Notes: generated from the sequence alone by a model not told the origin. Shown: positions 8,769 through 18,783, counted from the stretch's first letter. The stretch: DNA of 52,142 bases from Gemella haemolysans (GCF_901873445.1 NZ_CABFLN010000007.1:1-52142), one strand, 5' to 3'. Numbers and translations: made by a program.

Positions 8769-9566
8769 ATGACAAAACTAAATATTGCTTTAACTATCGC
8801 TGGGACTGATCCAACGGGTGGAGCTGGTATTATGGCTGATTTAAAAAGTTTTCAAGCTCGTGAAGTTTACGGTATGGCTGTAGTTACTAGTGTAGTTGCT
8901 CAAAACACTTTAGGTGTTCAAATGATAAGAAATTTAGATTTAGATATATTAGAAGCACAATTAAAAAGTGTATTTGATGATATAACATCGGATAGTATAA
9001 AAACTGGAATGATAGCAAATGCTGACATGATGAAGCTGATTAAGAAGTATCTACCTAAAGATGTTCCTTACGTGGTAGATCCAGTCATGGTTGCGACGAG
9101 TGGGGATAAATTAATTGATGATGTTGCTAGAAAACATCTAAAAGAAGAAATATTACCACTTGCTACTATTATTACTCCAAATGTCCCAGAAGCAGAAGAA
9201 ATAGTTGATTTTAAAATAGTAACTGAAGATGATGTAAATCGTGCAGGTAAATTTATTATTAATGAAGTTGGATGTAAGTCTGTAGTTATAAAAGGTGGAC
9301 ATCTAACAGGTGAAGCAAAGGATTATTTATTCTTAAATGACGGTACCAAAAAAGTATGGACTAGTGAAAGATTTAAGACTAACCATACACACGGAACAGG
9401 TTGTACATTTTCAGCAGTTATTACAGCTGAATTAGCAAAAGGAAAAAGTATTATAGAAGCAGTAGATATTGGAAAAAAATTCATAACTGCTGCGATAAAA
9501 CATACACCAGAGTTAGGTCATGGAAATGGGCCAGTCAATCATGTTGCGTTTAAAGGAGATTTATAA
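8769..9566 (+). CDS. thiD: hydroxymethylpyrimidine/phosphomethylpyrimidine kinase ThiD
   Basis: 265 residues, PfkB-like ribokinase fold. It phosphorylates HMP and then HMP-P to HMP-PP, the pyrimidine half of thiamine phosphate. Visible motifs are the N-terminal [16 protein letters not shown] and the C-terminal HGTGCTFSA anion hole with its catalytic region. It follows tenA by 3 bp and precedes thiM by 2 bp, so it is riboswitch controlled. It may also act as a pyridoxal kinase, as ThiD proteins often do; the sequence cannot decide this. Confidence 0.94.
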   Translation: MTKLNIALTIAGTDPTGGAGIMADLKSFQAREVYGMAVVTSVVAQNTLGVQMIRNLDLDILEAQLKSVFDDITSDSIKTGMIANADMMKLIKKYLPKDVPYVVDPVMVATSGDKLIDDVARKHLKEEILPLATIITPNVPEAEEIVDFKIVTEDDVNRAGKFIINEVGCKSVVIKGGHLTGEAKDYLFLNDGTKKVWTSERFKTNHTHGTGCTFSAVITAELAKGKSIIEAVDIGKKFITAAIKHTPELGHGNGPVNHVAFKGDL

Positions 9567-9568
9567 AT

Positions 9569-10351
9569 ATGACAAGTTTAAAATTATTAAAAGAAAAAGC
9601 GCCATTGGTAATATGCATAACTAATGATGTGGTAAAAAACTTTACAGCAAATGGTTTAGTAGCATTGGGAGCATCACCAGCAATGAGTGAGTATCCAGAA
9701 GACTTGGAGGATTTACTAAAATATGCTGGAGGATTATTAATTAATATTGGTACTTTAACTGATGAAACATGGAAGTTGTATCAAGATGCACTGAAAATTG
9801 CAGAAAAATATAATGTACCAGCGGTATTAGATCCGGTAGCATGTGGAGCCGGAGCATATAGAAAAAAAGTATCAGATGATTTAATAAACAATTACAAACT
9901 AGCAGCTATAAGAGGAAATGCTGGAGAAATTGCATCTTTAGTCGGAATAAATGTAGCTTCTAAGGGAGTAGACAGTGCAGGGGTAGATAATATTGATGAA
10001 ATTGCCTTAGCAGCGAACTCTAAGTTTAATATACCGGTAATAGTAACAGGTGAAGTAGATGCTATTGCTGTAAATGGTGAAGTAATAGCTATTCACAACG
10101 GAAGTGCAATGATGCCTAAAGTTATTGGAACAGGATGCTTGTTAGGAGCAGTAGTGGCGAGTTTTATAGGTTTAGAAAAAGGTCAAGAATTGAAATCTTT
10201 AGAGACAGCAATGCTAGCATATAATATTGCCGGGGAAATGGCTGAAAAACGTCCTAATGGACATCTACCAGGAACCTTTAAAGTTGAATTTATTAATGCG
10301 TTATATGAAGTTACTGATAAAGATATAGAAACATTTAAAAAGGTGAAATAA
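9569..10351 (+). CDS. thiM: hydroxyethylthiazole kinase ThiM
   Basis: 260 residues. It phosphorylates 4-methyl-5-(2-hydroxyethyl)thiazole with ATP, the thiazole salvage step. Visible motifs are the N-terminal [27 protein letters not shown] around residue 90 and [13 protein letters not shown] near the C-terminus. It lies between thiD and thiE. Its presence, with no thiazole synthase genes in the operon, fits a salvage-only pathway at this locus. Confidence 0.95.
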   Translation: MTSLKLLKEKAPLVICITNDVVKNFTANGLVALGASPAMSEYPEDLEDLLKYAGGLLINIGTLTDETWKLYQDALKIAEKYNVPAVLDPVACGAGAYRKKVSDDLINNYKLAAIRGNAGEIASLVGINVASKGVDSAGVDNIDEIALAANSKFNIPVIVTGEVDAIAVNGEVIAIHNGSAMMPKVIGTGCLLGAVVASFIGLEKGQELKSLETAMLAYNIAGEMAEKRPNGHLPGTFKVEFINALYEVTDKDIETFKKVK

Positions 10352-10352
10352 G

Positions 10353-10991
10353 ATGTTTAATAAAGAACTATTAAAATTATATTTTATTTGTGGAACGACT
10401 ACTTGCTTAGGTAAGGATTTATATACAGTTGTTGAAGATGCTTTAAAAGGTGGTATAACTTTATTTCAATTTCGAGAAAAAGGTAAAGGTGCTTTAGAAG
10501 GTAAAGAAAAACTAGAACTAGCAGTAAAAATTCAGGATTTATGTAAAAAATACAATGTACCGTTTATCGTAAATGATGATATAGAGTTGGCATTAGAAAT
10601 TGATGCTGATGGGGTTCATGTAGGACAAGATGACTTTGGTGTTGATGAGATTAGAAAACTGATGCCAAATAAAATAATCGGTCTTTCTATAGGAAATGAA
10701 GAAGAATTAAAACAATCAAAAGTTGAATATGTAGATTATGTTGGTGTAGGACCTGTATATGTCACACAATCAAAAGATGATGCAGGTGGTGCAATAGGAT
10801 ATGAAGGACTAGAATTAATGAGAAAATTATTACCTCAGATGCCATTAGTGGCAATCGGTGGTATTCAGACACAACACATTAAAGATGTTATGAAAACAAA
10901 TGTCGATGGTGTGTCTATTATTTCAGCAATTTCATATTCAGATAATATTGAAAAAACAGTTCGTGAAATGAACGAACAATTTAATAATTAG
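10353..10991 (+). CDS. thiE: thiamine-phosphate synthase ThiE
   Basis: 212 residues, TIM barrel. It joins HMP-PP and thiazole phosphate to give thiamine phosphate. Visible motifs are FQFREKGKG, NDDIELALEIDADGVHVGQDD, and GPVYVTQSKDDAGGAIG followed by AIGGI near the phosphate-binding loop. It begins 1 bp after thiM and is the last gene of the operon; a hairpin terminator follows at 11037-11086. Confidence 0.95.
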   Translation: MFNKELLKLYFICGTTTCLGKDLYTVVEDALKGGITLFQFREKGKGALEGKEKLELAVKIQDLCKKYNVPFIVNDDIELALEIDADGVHVGQDDFGVDEIRKLMPNKIIGLSIGNEEELKQSKVEYVDYVGVGPVYVTQSKDDAGGAIGYEGLELMRKLLPQMPLVAIGGIQTQHIKDVMKTNVDGVSIISAISYSDNIEKTVREMNEQFNN

Positions 10992-11036
10992 CCTCCAAAG
11001 GAAAATCATCCCTTGATATTTTTCAAGTGATGAATC

Positions 11037-11086
11037 AAAGAGTAGAATGGAAAATTTTTACCGGTTTTTTATTCTACTCTTTTTAC
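11037..11086 (+). terminator. terminator after thi operon
   Basis: AAAGAGTAGAAT (11037) pairs with ATTCTACTCTTT (11071-11082), followed by T residues. A smaller hairpin (TCATCCCTTGA with TTCAAGTGATGA) lies at 11006-11034. Confidence 0.8.
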
Positions 11087-11168
11087 ATTATCAATTGATA
11101 AATAAAATAATAAGTTATATAATTAGTGTGAAAAAAAGAATACTAAAATATTGATAGGAGGAATTTTT

Positions 11169-11933
11169 ATGACGAATATAGTATTGATACATGGTACATG
11201 GTGTGATGGAACTGTGTGGGGAGAATTCGCAGATGATCTGCAAAAATTAGGTTTAAATGTATATACTCCAACTCTAAGATATCATGATTTATCGTATAAA
11301 GAAGTAGAAGAAAAAGTAGCAAAGGTTAGTTTAGATGAATTTGCTGATGATATTGTAGATCTAATAGAAACGCTAGATGAAGCTCCGATTGTATTGGGGC
11401 ATTCGTTAGGAGGGCTTCTTGCACAGAAAGTTGCTATGAAGACAAAGACTAAGGGGATTATTTTAATGGGGACTGCACCTGCGGCAGGAATTTTCGCTTT
11501 TTACCCAAGTATGGTAATTTGTTTCTATAAACATTTTCTACGTTGGGGGTTCTGGAAAAAATCTATGCCACCTTATAAACATGCCTTCTATGATTATTGT
11601 ATGAATAATCAAGATGAAGCGGATAAGGAAAGAGAATTTTCTAAATTAGTTCCAGAATCTGGATTTACATACTTCCAAATGGCATTACCTTTTTTAGATA
11701 AGCAAAAAGGTGCATATATTGATTTTGAAAAAGTAAATGAACCAGTCTTAGTAATAACAGGCAGTGAAGATAAAATGGTGAATCCAAATATAGCAATAGC
11801 AACAGCAAAAAGATATAAACATGCAACTCTAAATGTTATAGAAGGTTCAGATCATATGTATGAAGCTCCTAAATACCGAAGTAAGACGGTAGAAGCAATA
11901 GATAAATGGTTAATAAGTAATAAACTAAATTAA
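11169..11933 (+). CDS. alpha/beta hydrolase
   Basis: 254 residues from the ATG at 11169, which has AGGAGG at 11157. A TTG further upstream overlaps this ribosome-binding site and is unlikely to be the start. It has the alpha/beta hydrolase fold: an N-terminal VLIHGTWCDGTVW oxyanion strand, a nucleophile elbow GHSLGG near residue 82, a late GSEDKMV acid region, and the catalytic His in EGSDHMYEA. The substrate is unknown; an esterase or lipase-like role is possible. It is a single gene between the thi terminator and the Met T-box. Confidence 0.85.
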   Translation: MTNIVLIHGTWCDGTVWGEFADDLQKLGLNVYTPTLRYHDLSYKEVEEKVAKVSLDEFADDIVDLIETLDEAPIVLGHSLGGLLAQKVAMKTKTKGIILMGTAPAAGIFAFYPSMVICFYKHFLRWGFWKKSMPPYKHAFYDYCMNNQDEADKEREFSKLVPESGFTYFQMALPFLDKQKGAYIDFEKVNEPVLVITGSEDKMVNPNIAIATAKRYKHATLNVIEGSDHMYEAPKYRSKTVEAIDKWLISNKLN

Positions 11934-12024
11934 AAATTTTGAGAAGAAATAGTCATTTATAGAAATGAAAAAGTAAATATTCGTGAATTTTCAAAAAACT
12001 TTTTAAAAATTTTCAAAAAAAGTA

Positions 12025-12053
12025 TTGACATTTTTATTTACTGATGATAATAT
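12025..12053 (+). promoter_or_regulatory. promoter of metQ transcript
   Basis: TTGACA (12025-12030), a 17-bp spacer and TAATAT (12048-12053), directly upstream of the T-box leader. Confidence 0.75.
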
Positions 12054-12059
12054 AGAGTT

Positions 12060-12350
12060 AAGTTCAAAATTACCGATATTCAAATAAGTACTTTATAGGA
12101 ACTTTTACAGAGAGTGTGAGTAGGTGAAAGCACACAATGCAGATGATAAAGGAAAATGGTTTGAATGGTAAAAAAAGTGAGTTTTAAACACAAGCTTTTT
12201 TCGTAGGCGTTACGTTACAAACGCACACTTTATCGGATATATTCTAGATACATAGACGATGCAGTGGTAAAGTTCGTAGTTTACGAAAAAGTAAGGTGGT
12301 ACCGTGAAATTAGTTTCGCCCTTATTCTCTTAGGAGAGTAAGGGTGTTTT
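12060..12350 (+). promoter_or_regulatory. T-box riboswitch, methionine specifier
   Basis: Stem I can be drawn with lower arms ATTCAAA and TTTGAAT, and upper arms CTTTAT and ATAAAG. The specifier loop has AGTA on the 5' side and GAAAATGG on the 3' side. The codon in the specifier position is ATG (12156-12158), followed by a purine. The T-box sequence AAGGTGGTACCGTG lies at 12293. The terminator (GCCCTTATTCTC / GAGAGTAAGGGTG then T8) ends near 12350. Uncharged tRNA-Met should favour read-through into metQ. Confidence 0.9.
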
Positions 12351-12414
12351 TTTTACATAAAACTCATTAAAAACCCAATATCATTAAATATAAAACAAAA
12401 GGAGAAAATTATAA

Positions 12415-13272
12415 ATGAAAAAACTATTATTATTAGTAACAAGTTTCATACTTGGATTCGTATTAATTGGATGCTCAAGCGCATCAAAAACTGAGAAAAA
12501 AGGAATCGATGTTGATAAACTAGACCCTAGTAAGCCTGTAACAGTAAAAGTTGGAGCTACTAACGTACCGCACGCAGTATTATTAGAACACGTTGCTCCA
12601 CAACTTGAAAAAGAAGGAATCAAATTAGACATCATTACATACCAAGACTATTATGTACCAAACAAAACGTTAAACGATAAAGAAATCGACATTAACTACT
12701 TCCAACATGTACCATTCTTAAAAAATGCTATTAAAGAAAATGGATACAAAATTGAAGATGCTGGTGCAATTCACTTAGAGCCAATCGGATTATACTCTAA
12801 AAAAGTTAAAAATGTTAAAGACCTTAAAGAAGGTGCTAAAGTATTAGTAAGTAACAACAAATCTGAATGGGGACGTGTAATTAAATTATTAGCTTCTGAA
12901 GGATTAGTAAAAGTTAAAGATGGTGTAGATCCAGTAACAGCTACTTTTGATGATATTGCTGAAAACCCTAAAAAATTACAATTCAGTTACGAAAATGATC
13001 CAGCTTTAATGGTTAAATTCTACCAAAATGGTGAAGGTGATCTAGTTTCAATCAATGCTAACTTCGCTGTTGACGCAGGATTAAATGCAGCAACTGAACC
13101 AGTTTTAGTAGAAAAAGCTACAGATGACAACCCATACGCTAACATCATCGTTGTTCGTGAAGGTGACAAAGACAAACTTGTTGTTAAAAAACTTGTTGCA
13201 GCTTTAAAATCTGAAGATACTCAAAAATTCATTAAAGAAAAATGGAACGGAGCAGTATTACCTGTTAAATAA
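12415..13272 (+). CDS. metQ: methionine ABC transporter substrate-binding lipoprotein (MetQ/NlpA family)
   Basis: 285 residues. It has a lipoprotein signal peptide with lipobox LIGC (about residues 17-20). An NlpA family core follows, with TVKVGATNVPHAVLLEH near residue 44 and the DYYVPNKTL / NYFQHVPFL segments. It binds methionine outside the membrane and delivers it to a MetN-MetP transporter. The upstream Met T-box supports methionine specificity. No metN or metP neighbour is present: a terminator follows and the next gene is unrelated. Its partners must lie elsewhere in the genome. Confidence 0.9.
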   Translation: MKKLLLLVTSFILGFVLIGCSSASKTEKKGIDVDKLDPSKPVTVKVGATNVPHAVLLEHVAPQLEKEGIKLDIITYQDYYVPNKTLNDKEIDINYFQHVPFLKNAIKENGYKIEDAGAIHLEPIGLYSKKVKNVKDLKEGAKVLVSNNKSEWGRVIKLLASEGLVKVKDGVDPVTATFDDIAENPKKLQFSYENDPALMVKFYQNGEGDLVSINANFAVDAGLNAATEPVLVEKATDDNPYANIIVVREGDKDKLVVKKLVAALKSEDTQKFIKEKWNGAVLPVK

Positions 13273-13291
13273 TTTTATTAAATAATATAAA

Positions 13292-13318
13292 AGGCAGTTC
13301 GTAAGAGCTGTCTTTTTT
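13292..13318 (+). terminator. terminator after metQ
   Basis: AGGCAGTTC-gtaa-GAGCTGTCT followed by a T-run. Confidence 0.8.
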
Positions 13319-13515
13319 GTGTGGAAATAATAACACATGGACTAGTGTATGGGAAAATATAAACTCTTGAGGTATACTAAATTTATAATTGTAAGGCGTT
13401 TAAAAATAAAAAAATATTCTTGAGCCAGTTATAATCAGGTTGGAGTTTCATTGGTTCAATAAATTTATTTGTGCTAAAATATAATTGAGGAGTAAGAAAA
13501 TAGGGGGAGATACTT

Positions 13516-14235
13516 ATGGAAAGTTATATTTTTATTATTATCTTAAGTCTAATTTTTGCTAGTGCAATAAAATGTTTAGTAGATAGTGAGTATAAAAAAG
13601 AGTTCCTATTTAGACGAAGTCGTTGTTCTAGTTGTCAGAAAGAATTAAGGGGGGGCGACTTAATTCCAATCTTTAGCTATTTATATAAAAAAGGACGATG
13701 TAGTTACTGTAATCAAAAAATTCCATTAGATGTATTTTTATACGAAATTTTTACTTTTATTACTATAGTATTATTTATTATTTTACAAAATCATTTTGTT
13801 TTTATTAGTTATCTTGAAGTTAGTATATTTATTATTCTCATTTTTTTAGGAATAGAAGATATAAACTCATTTGAAGTTAATGATGAGTTGTTCTATTTTC
13901 TAATTATATTAAATTTTTCTTCTATATATATACACTATTATTTATTCAATTTTTTAGATTTTATTTATCTTATTATTATTTTTCATATATTATATATTTT
14001 CACAAGAGGTGGTTTAGGTTATGGCGATATAAAAGTTTTTTGTGTATTAGCTTTAAATTTAAACTTATTTGAAGGAGTGTATTTGTTAATTTTCACATTT
14101 TTATATGCAGGATTCTTCGCCATTTGGTTAATTATTTTGAAAAAAGTTAAAAGAAAAACGAAACTACCACTAGTACCATTTATAGCGCTTAGTTATTTAA
14201 CAATCATATTAATAAGGGAGGGATTATTATGGTAG
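13516..14235 (+). CDS. prepilin peptidase (A24 family, ComC/PilD-like)
   Basis: 239 residues, polytopic membrane aspartyl protease. The N-terminal domain has FRRSRCSSC and GRCSYCNQK, the two Cys pairs of bacterial prepilin peptidases. The catalytic aspartates are expected in GIEDINS (about residue 117) and in GGLGYGDIK (about residue 175, the GXGD-type motif). It cleaves leader peptides of type IV pilin-like proteins. In Bacillota such genes usually serve the competence pseudopilus, so a DNA-uptake role is inferred. Its end overlaps radC by 7 bp, so the two genes are translationally coupled. Confidence 0.88.
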   Translation: MESYIFIIILSLIFASAIKCLVDSEYKKEFLFRRSRCSSCQKELRGGDLIPIFSYLYKKGRCSYCNQKIPLDVFLYEIFTFITIVLFIILQNHFVFISYLEVSIFIILIFLGIEDINSFEVNDELFYFLIILNFSSIYIHYYLFNFLDFIYLIIIFHILYIFTRGGLGYGDIKVFCVLALNLNLFEGVYLLIFTFLYAGFFAIWLIILKKVKRKTKLPLVPFIALSYLTIILIREGLLW

Positions 14236-15002
14236 CATATACTATTAAAGAGTTTAATGAGGAAGATCGTCCGAGGGAGAAATTCAAAAAACTAGGGGCT
14301 TTAGCTCTCAGTGATAAAGAGATTCTAGCAATATTATTAAGAACAGGGACAAAAAATCAAAATGTAATTGAGCTTTCCGACATGATTCTAAAAGATATGG
14401 GTGGCATTACAAAGTTAAGAGATACAACTTTAACAGAACTTATGAAACATAAGGGGATAGGTCAGGAAAAGGCGATACATATTCTTGCTAACATAGAATT
14501 TGCAAGAAGAATATATGCGACGAATGTCCTAGATGTGAAGTGTGATAGCCCGCAGTCAATAGCCAATTATCTAAAATCATCTTTAGAGAATTTAACACAA
14601 GAAGTCTTCGTCGTATTAGATATTGATACGAAAGGTAAAATAATTGAAAAAAGAGAAGTATTCAAAGGTAGTTTATCTATGTCGGTGGTGCATCCAAGGG
14701 AAGTATTTAAACTAGCGATAAAAAATAGTGCTTCAAGCATTGTCTGTGTGCATAATCACCCAAGTGGGGATGCAACACCTTCTATAGAAGATATTAAAAC
14801 GACGATAAATTTAATGGAAGTTGGTGAAATAGTTGGTATAGAAATGCTAGATCATATCGTAGTGGCAAAAAAAGGATATGTCAGTATTAGAAAAGTATTG
14901 AACTATCTAGCAGTAGAAAATATAGATTATAAATACGAAGATGTTACAGGTGAACAATTAAAATATATACTGAGAAAATATAAGGTTGTAGGGGAGTATT
15001 AA
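14229..15002 (+). CDS. radC: RadC family protein (JAB/MPN domain)
   Basis: 257 residues. An N-terminal helix-hairpin-helix-like region (about 1-90, LRTGTKNQN and GIGQEKA) is followed by a JAMM metalloprotease-like domain with HNHPSGDATPS (about residue 176). The family is named for DNA repair, but its real activity is uncertain. The start overlaps the prepilin peptidase gene; this ATG is preceded by AGGGAGG. Confidence 0.92.
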   Translation: MVAYTIKEFNEEDRPREKFKKLGALALSDKEILAILLRTGTKNQNVIELSDMILKDMGGITKLRDTTLTELMKHKGIGQEKAIHILANIEFARRIYATNVLDVKCDSPQSIANYLKSSLENLTQEVFVVLDIDTKGKIIEKREVFKGSLSMSVVHPREVFKLAIKNSASSIVCVHNHPSGDATPSIEDIKTTINLMEVGEIVGIEMLDHIVVAKKGYVSIRKVLNYLAVENIDYKYEDVTGEQLKYILRKYKVVGEY

Positions 15003-15130
15003 AGAAGTAAAAGGTCTAAAACGAAATATAAAAAATTGATTTTCTAGTAGAAATATAGTAGTATAAAGGAAGGTGATCACTACCTATATTTCAAATGTGA
15101 ACGTTAAATGAGGAATTATTTCTAGAGAAC

Positions 15131-15168
15131 AAAAATCGGACTGATTAACTATGTTATGTCCGATTTTT
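15131..15168. terminator. bidirectional terminator between radC and the ABC exporter
   Basis: AAAAATCGGAC (15131) pairs with GTCCGATTTTT (15158-15168). The A-run and T-run sides make it usable in both directions between these convergent genes. Confidence 0.8.
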
Positions 15169-15194
15169 ACATTATAAGCTTATTAAAAGTAACA

Positions 15195-16793
15195 TTACTG
15201 TACTTTTAATTCTACACATTCTGTTAGTTGTTTTTTGATTTCTTCTTGTATATGGTGAGAAATCATTATTAAAGTTAACTTATCGTTAGCTAAGATATTA
15301 TTTTCTATCTGTACGGCTGTTTTTTCATCTAATGCTGAGGTTGCTTCATCAAGAATTAAAATTGGATAATTTCTAATTAAAACTCTCGCAAGAACTAATC
15401 TTTGTTTTTCTCCTCCTGATAGGATTTCCCCCATATTAGATAGGTTGTGATCTAAGCCGTCAGATAAAGCTTTAACTCTATCAGCTAAACAAACTTTTTC
15501 CAATATGCTCCATATTTCTTCATCTGAATAACTATCATCTAAAGTGATGTTATATCGAATTGAACTGCTGAAAATAGATGTTTGTTGACTCACATATCCA
15601 ATCTCGTTGGAGAAGTTAATATCATCCTGTATTTCAAGAGGATTTCCATCGATTAAAACTTTATCTTGGTTGGATTGTAATTTTCCTAATAACAACTTGA
15701 TTATAGTAGATTTTCCAGAACCACTTTTACCAATTACGGCGTATTTTCCACCTTTATTTATATTAAAGTTGAAGTTTTTAATGACATGGTTATCTCCGAA
15801 ACTATAATTAAAGTTTTTAAATTCAATATTTTCTTCAACGCGTGGATAAAGTGTTTCTTTAGCGGTTGATTTAGTTATAACGCTATTTAATATTTCTTTT
15901 GTACCGATTACCTTAATATACAAATCAACCAATTGATTGATAGAAGTAAGGTATATGCCTAGTATAGTAGATACCGAAGCTATCGTTCCGATAGTTAATT
16001 CATTTTTTAAAACTAAGTAAATCGCAAATATAAAAATTAATAATTCAAGTAACTTCTCGATACTTTGTAAAGTTAACTCAGCAAATGCCATTAATTTAGA
16101 AATACTATACTGTTGATCTTCTTTTTGAATCTGACTAGTCTTAACATTTTTTGAGAATAAATTTATCTTACCGATATTTTTCAAATCTTCATAACCTGTT
16201 AAATATTCCTTTAAAACTCCAGAAAATTTCCCTGATAAAATTGATAAATTTGTATATCCTACACTAATTTTATTACCGAACTTACCGCTTATTAAAAACA
16301 TAGCGACTGATGATAATAGGGCGAATACAACAAATTTCCAATTAATAAGCCATAAAAATACTACTGATGAGACAAATAATACAATAGCACTAAGTAAACC
16401 GGTTAATGGTGAGAATAAATACGCAGATAATAATTCAAGTTGGTAAGTGTATTTAGTCATATGCTCACCAGAATCAACCTTATTAAATTCTGATTGAGAC
16501 ATAGTTTCGATATTTTTACTAATTCTATCACCTAGATATATTTTCCATTGTTTAACTAATTGTGCAATTATAATTTTTAACCACGCTCTAAGTAATTCTA
16601 CTATTATTAAAATACAAATAATAACGCCAACTTTTGTCCATAGAGATCCCGTTTTGTATATTACAGAATCCACAATATCAACACGAGCGTATACAACATA
16701 AACAGTCCCTATTGATACTATTAGTGTCAAAATAAACATAATGCATAACTTTAATTTGTTCAATGTTATAACTTCTAAAATATTTTTAATCAT
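15195..16793 (-). CDS. ABC exporter, fused permease and ATPase
   Basis: 532 residues. An N-terminal six-helix exporter domain (about 1-300) is followed by an ATPase domain: Walker A GKSGSGKST (about 360), signature LSGGEKQR, Walker B LILDEATSALDE with the catalytic Glu, and the H-loop SHH. This is half of a type IV exporter, working as a homodimer or with a partner. A similar half-transporter lies divergently at 17203, separated by a 409-bp gap that contains a dispersed repeat. The pair could form a heterodimer; the substrate is unknown. Confidence 0.88.
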   Translation of the reverse strand: MIKNILEVITLNKLKLCIMFILTLIVSIGTVYVVYARVDIVDSVIYKTGSLWTKVGVIICILIIVELLRAWLKIIIAQLVKQWKIYLGDRISKNIETMSQSEFNKVDSGEHMTKYTYQLELLSAYLFSPLTGLLSAIVLFVSSVVFLWLINWKFVVFALLSSVAMFLISGKFGNKISVGYTNLSILSGKFSGVLKEYLTGYEDLKNIGKINLFSKNVKTSQIQKEDQQYSISKLMAFAELTLQSIEKLLELLIFIFAIYLVLKNELTIGTIASVSTILGIYLTSINQLVDLYIKVIGTKEILNSVITKSTAKETLYPRVEENIEFKNFNYSFGDNHVIKNFNFNINKGGKYAVIGKSGSGKSTIIKLLLGKLQSNQDKVLIDGNPLEIQDDINFSNEIGYVSQQTSIFSSSIRYNITLDDSYSDEEIWSILEKVCLADRVKALSDGLDHNLSNMGEILSGGEKQRLVLARVLIRNYPILILDEATSALDEKTAVQIENNILANDKLTLIMISHHIQEEIKKQLTECVELKVQ

Positions 16794-16837
16794 ATTGCTC
16801 TCCTTTGTAAAGATTACATAAATGTTGTTTGTATTAG

Positions 16838-17010
16838 GGTTGACCTAAAAATCCTAAAATTTAACAAAGTTCACATGAGAACTCTTAGACGCAGTGGTTT
16901 ATTGATATCTAAATACGCTTTATAAAAGCTTTTTAGATATCTAATAAACTGTGCGGAGGTGACTCGACAAAATCGATTTCTATGAAATCACGATTTTTGA
17001 GTCACTCTCA
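16838..17010 (-). repeat. 175-bp dispersed palindromic element, copy 2
   Basis: Its reverse complement matches 2849-3023 along the whole length: the GTGACTC hairpin, the TTAGATATCTAAAAAGCTTT / TTTAGATATCAATAAAC inverted repeat, and the CTGCGTCTAAGAGTT tail. It sits between the start codons of two divergent ABC exporter genes and so lies in their promoter region. Confidence 0.7.
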
Positions 17011-17077
17011 ATTATACTGACTTTTTTTTCCGTGTCAAGATAATTAGGGTGAGTTTTCTGAAAATTATAAGTTTATA

Positions 17078-17106
17078 TTGTTATCATCTTTTTTTCATAC
17101 TATAAT
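17078..17106 (+). promoter_or_regulatory. promoter of second ABC exporter
   Basis: TTGTTA (17078-17083), a 17-bp spacer and TATAAT (17101-17106), about 100 bp before the start codon. Confidence 0.6.
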
Positions 17107-17202
17107 AAATGTATAAATATAAGTTGGTGTTTTATATATTTCTTAAAATTTCCCTTAATAGCATGTTATTAAATTGAGTGAAATTAAAAGTAGGTGGTAT
17201 TT

Positions 17203-18783
17203 ATGAAAAAATATATTTTAAAATTTAAATATAGGTTCTTATTAATTTGTTTTCTTATATTGTTAAGACAGTTATTTCTTATGAAGAGTAACTTTTTAAA
17301 TGCAGATGCTATAACTGTGCTTACTAACAGAAATCTACATAGTTTCTTTAAAATTATCTTATTCTTATCAGTTACGTGGTTTGTTATTATAGTAATTGAT
17401 AGGGTGGTAAAGGTAAGAGAGGAGATTTTTATTCAAGATATTGGAATAGATGTAAAAGATAATTTATCTACTAGCCTTATAGAATTAGATATTGAAAAGT
17501 ATAAAGATAACTCATCTGGTGTTTATCAATCTTGGTTTAACAATGATATTCAGATGATTCAAGAAAAAGGTTTGAGAAATATATTTGCTATAATATACAG
17601 TCTTTCTGGTGTTGTATTTTCTCTTTATGCTCTATTGAAATATCACTGGATTATTTCTTTAATTACTATTATAGGAACAGGAATATTAATTTATCTTCCA
17701 AAAGTTTTTAACAAAAAACTTCATAATATGGGAACAGAAGTTACTAAAGAAAATGAGAATTATGTTGCTTCGTTAGAGGAGACGATTCTAGGCTATGATA
17801 CGTATTTCTCTCTTAATAAATTACAAATAATTCCTAAAAGAATAGCTAATATAAGTAGAATTTTGAAAAATATATTTGTTAAACAAAGTAAATTGGAAAG
17901 TAATTATTATATGCTTAACTTTAGCTTAAATGTCTTTTTCCAAGTGTTATTAGTTTTTGTTACAGGGTATTTAGTTGTTAAAGATAATTTGGAAATCGGT
18001 GCAGTTGCAGCTGTAGGAATGTTTGCTAATCTTGTATTTGATGGTATGAGCCAAGTAGGTTATAGAATAGCATTTATTAAAGGGACAAAACCTATTTTCT
18101 CTAAGCATGATGAATTTATGTTAAATAATATGGATACCCACTCACCTGTTGAATATTCTTTAAGAAAAACATTATTTAAAATTAAAAACTTACATTTCAG
18201 TTATGGTGATAGAGAAATCCTAAATAATGTGAATCTTGATATAAAAGAGGGGAATAAATATTTAATAAGTGGAGATAGTGGAGTAGGAAAATCAACATTA
18301 TTTAAAATTATTACAGGACAATTAAGAAATTATGAAGGTAGTGTAGAGTATTGTAGTATCGATTTGAAGAAATTATCTACTAAACAAATACTAGAAAAAC
18401 TGACTATAATTCAGCAAGAAAATTTTGTATTTTTAGGTACTGTTAAAGATAATATAACTATGGGAGAAGTAGTAGAGGATAGTGAAGTAGCTAAATATTT
18501 AGAAAAAGTGGGCTTAACACAGAAAGACTTCTTATATTCAGAAGTAGAGGTTCATGGAAAGAATCTTTCTGGAGGACAACGCCAAAGATTGGCTATAGCT
18601 AGAGTGTTATTTAATGGAAAAAAAATACTCTTAATTGATGAAGGAACATCAGCTTTAGACAAAGAATCAGCGAAAAGTTTAGTAGAAATGCTGTTAGGAA
18701 ATAAAGAATTAACTATAATAATGATTAGCCATGATATAAGTGATGAACTAAGAGGAAAATTTGATAATATTATAAAATTGTGA
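17203..18783 (+). CDS. ABC exporter, fused permease and ATPase
   Basis: 526 residues from the ATG at 17203, with AGGTGG at 17192. A GTG at 17194 lies within that site and is unlikely to be used. The N-terminal membrane domain (about 1-300) is followed by an ATPase domain with Walker A GDSGVGKST, signature LSGGQRQR, Walker B LLIDEGTSALDK and H-loop ISHD. The sequence is clearly different from the divergent exporter at 15195, so they are not recent duplicates. A heterodimer with that gene or an independent homodimer are both possible. The substrate is unknown. Confidence 0.88.
   Translation: MKKYILKFKYRFLLICFLILLRQLFLMKSNFLNADAITVLTNRNLHSFFKIILFLSVTWFVIIVIDRVVKVREEIFIQDIGIDVKDNLSTSLIELDIEKYKDNSSGVYQSWFNNDIQMIQEKGLRNIFAIIYSLSGVVFSLYALLKYHWIISLITIIGTGILIYLPKVFNKKLHNMGTEVTKENENYVASLEETILGYDTYFSLNKLQIIPKRIANISRILKNIFVKQSKLESNYYMLNFSLNVFFQVLLVFVTGYLVVKDNLEIGAVAAVGMFANLVFDGMSQVGYRIAFIKGTKPIFSKHDEFMLNNMDTHSPVEYSLRKTLFKIKNLHFSYGDREILNNVNLDIKEGNKYLISGDSGVGKSTLFKIITGQLRNYEGSVEYCSIDLKKLSTKQILEKLTIIQQENFVFLGTVKDNITMGEVVEDSEVAKYLEKVGLTQKDFLYSEVEVHGKNLSGGQRQRLAIARVLFNGKKILLIDEGTSALDKESAKSLVEMLLGNKELTIIMISHDISDELRGKFDNIIKL

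Noticed and set aside
15607..15807. Plus-strand frame of 66 codons opposite the ABC exporter
   Set aside because: Antisense shadow of the ATPase domain, no start signal.
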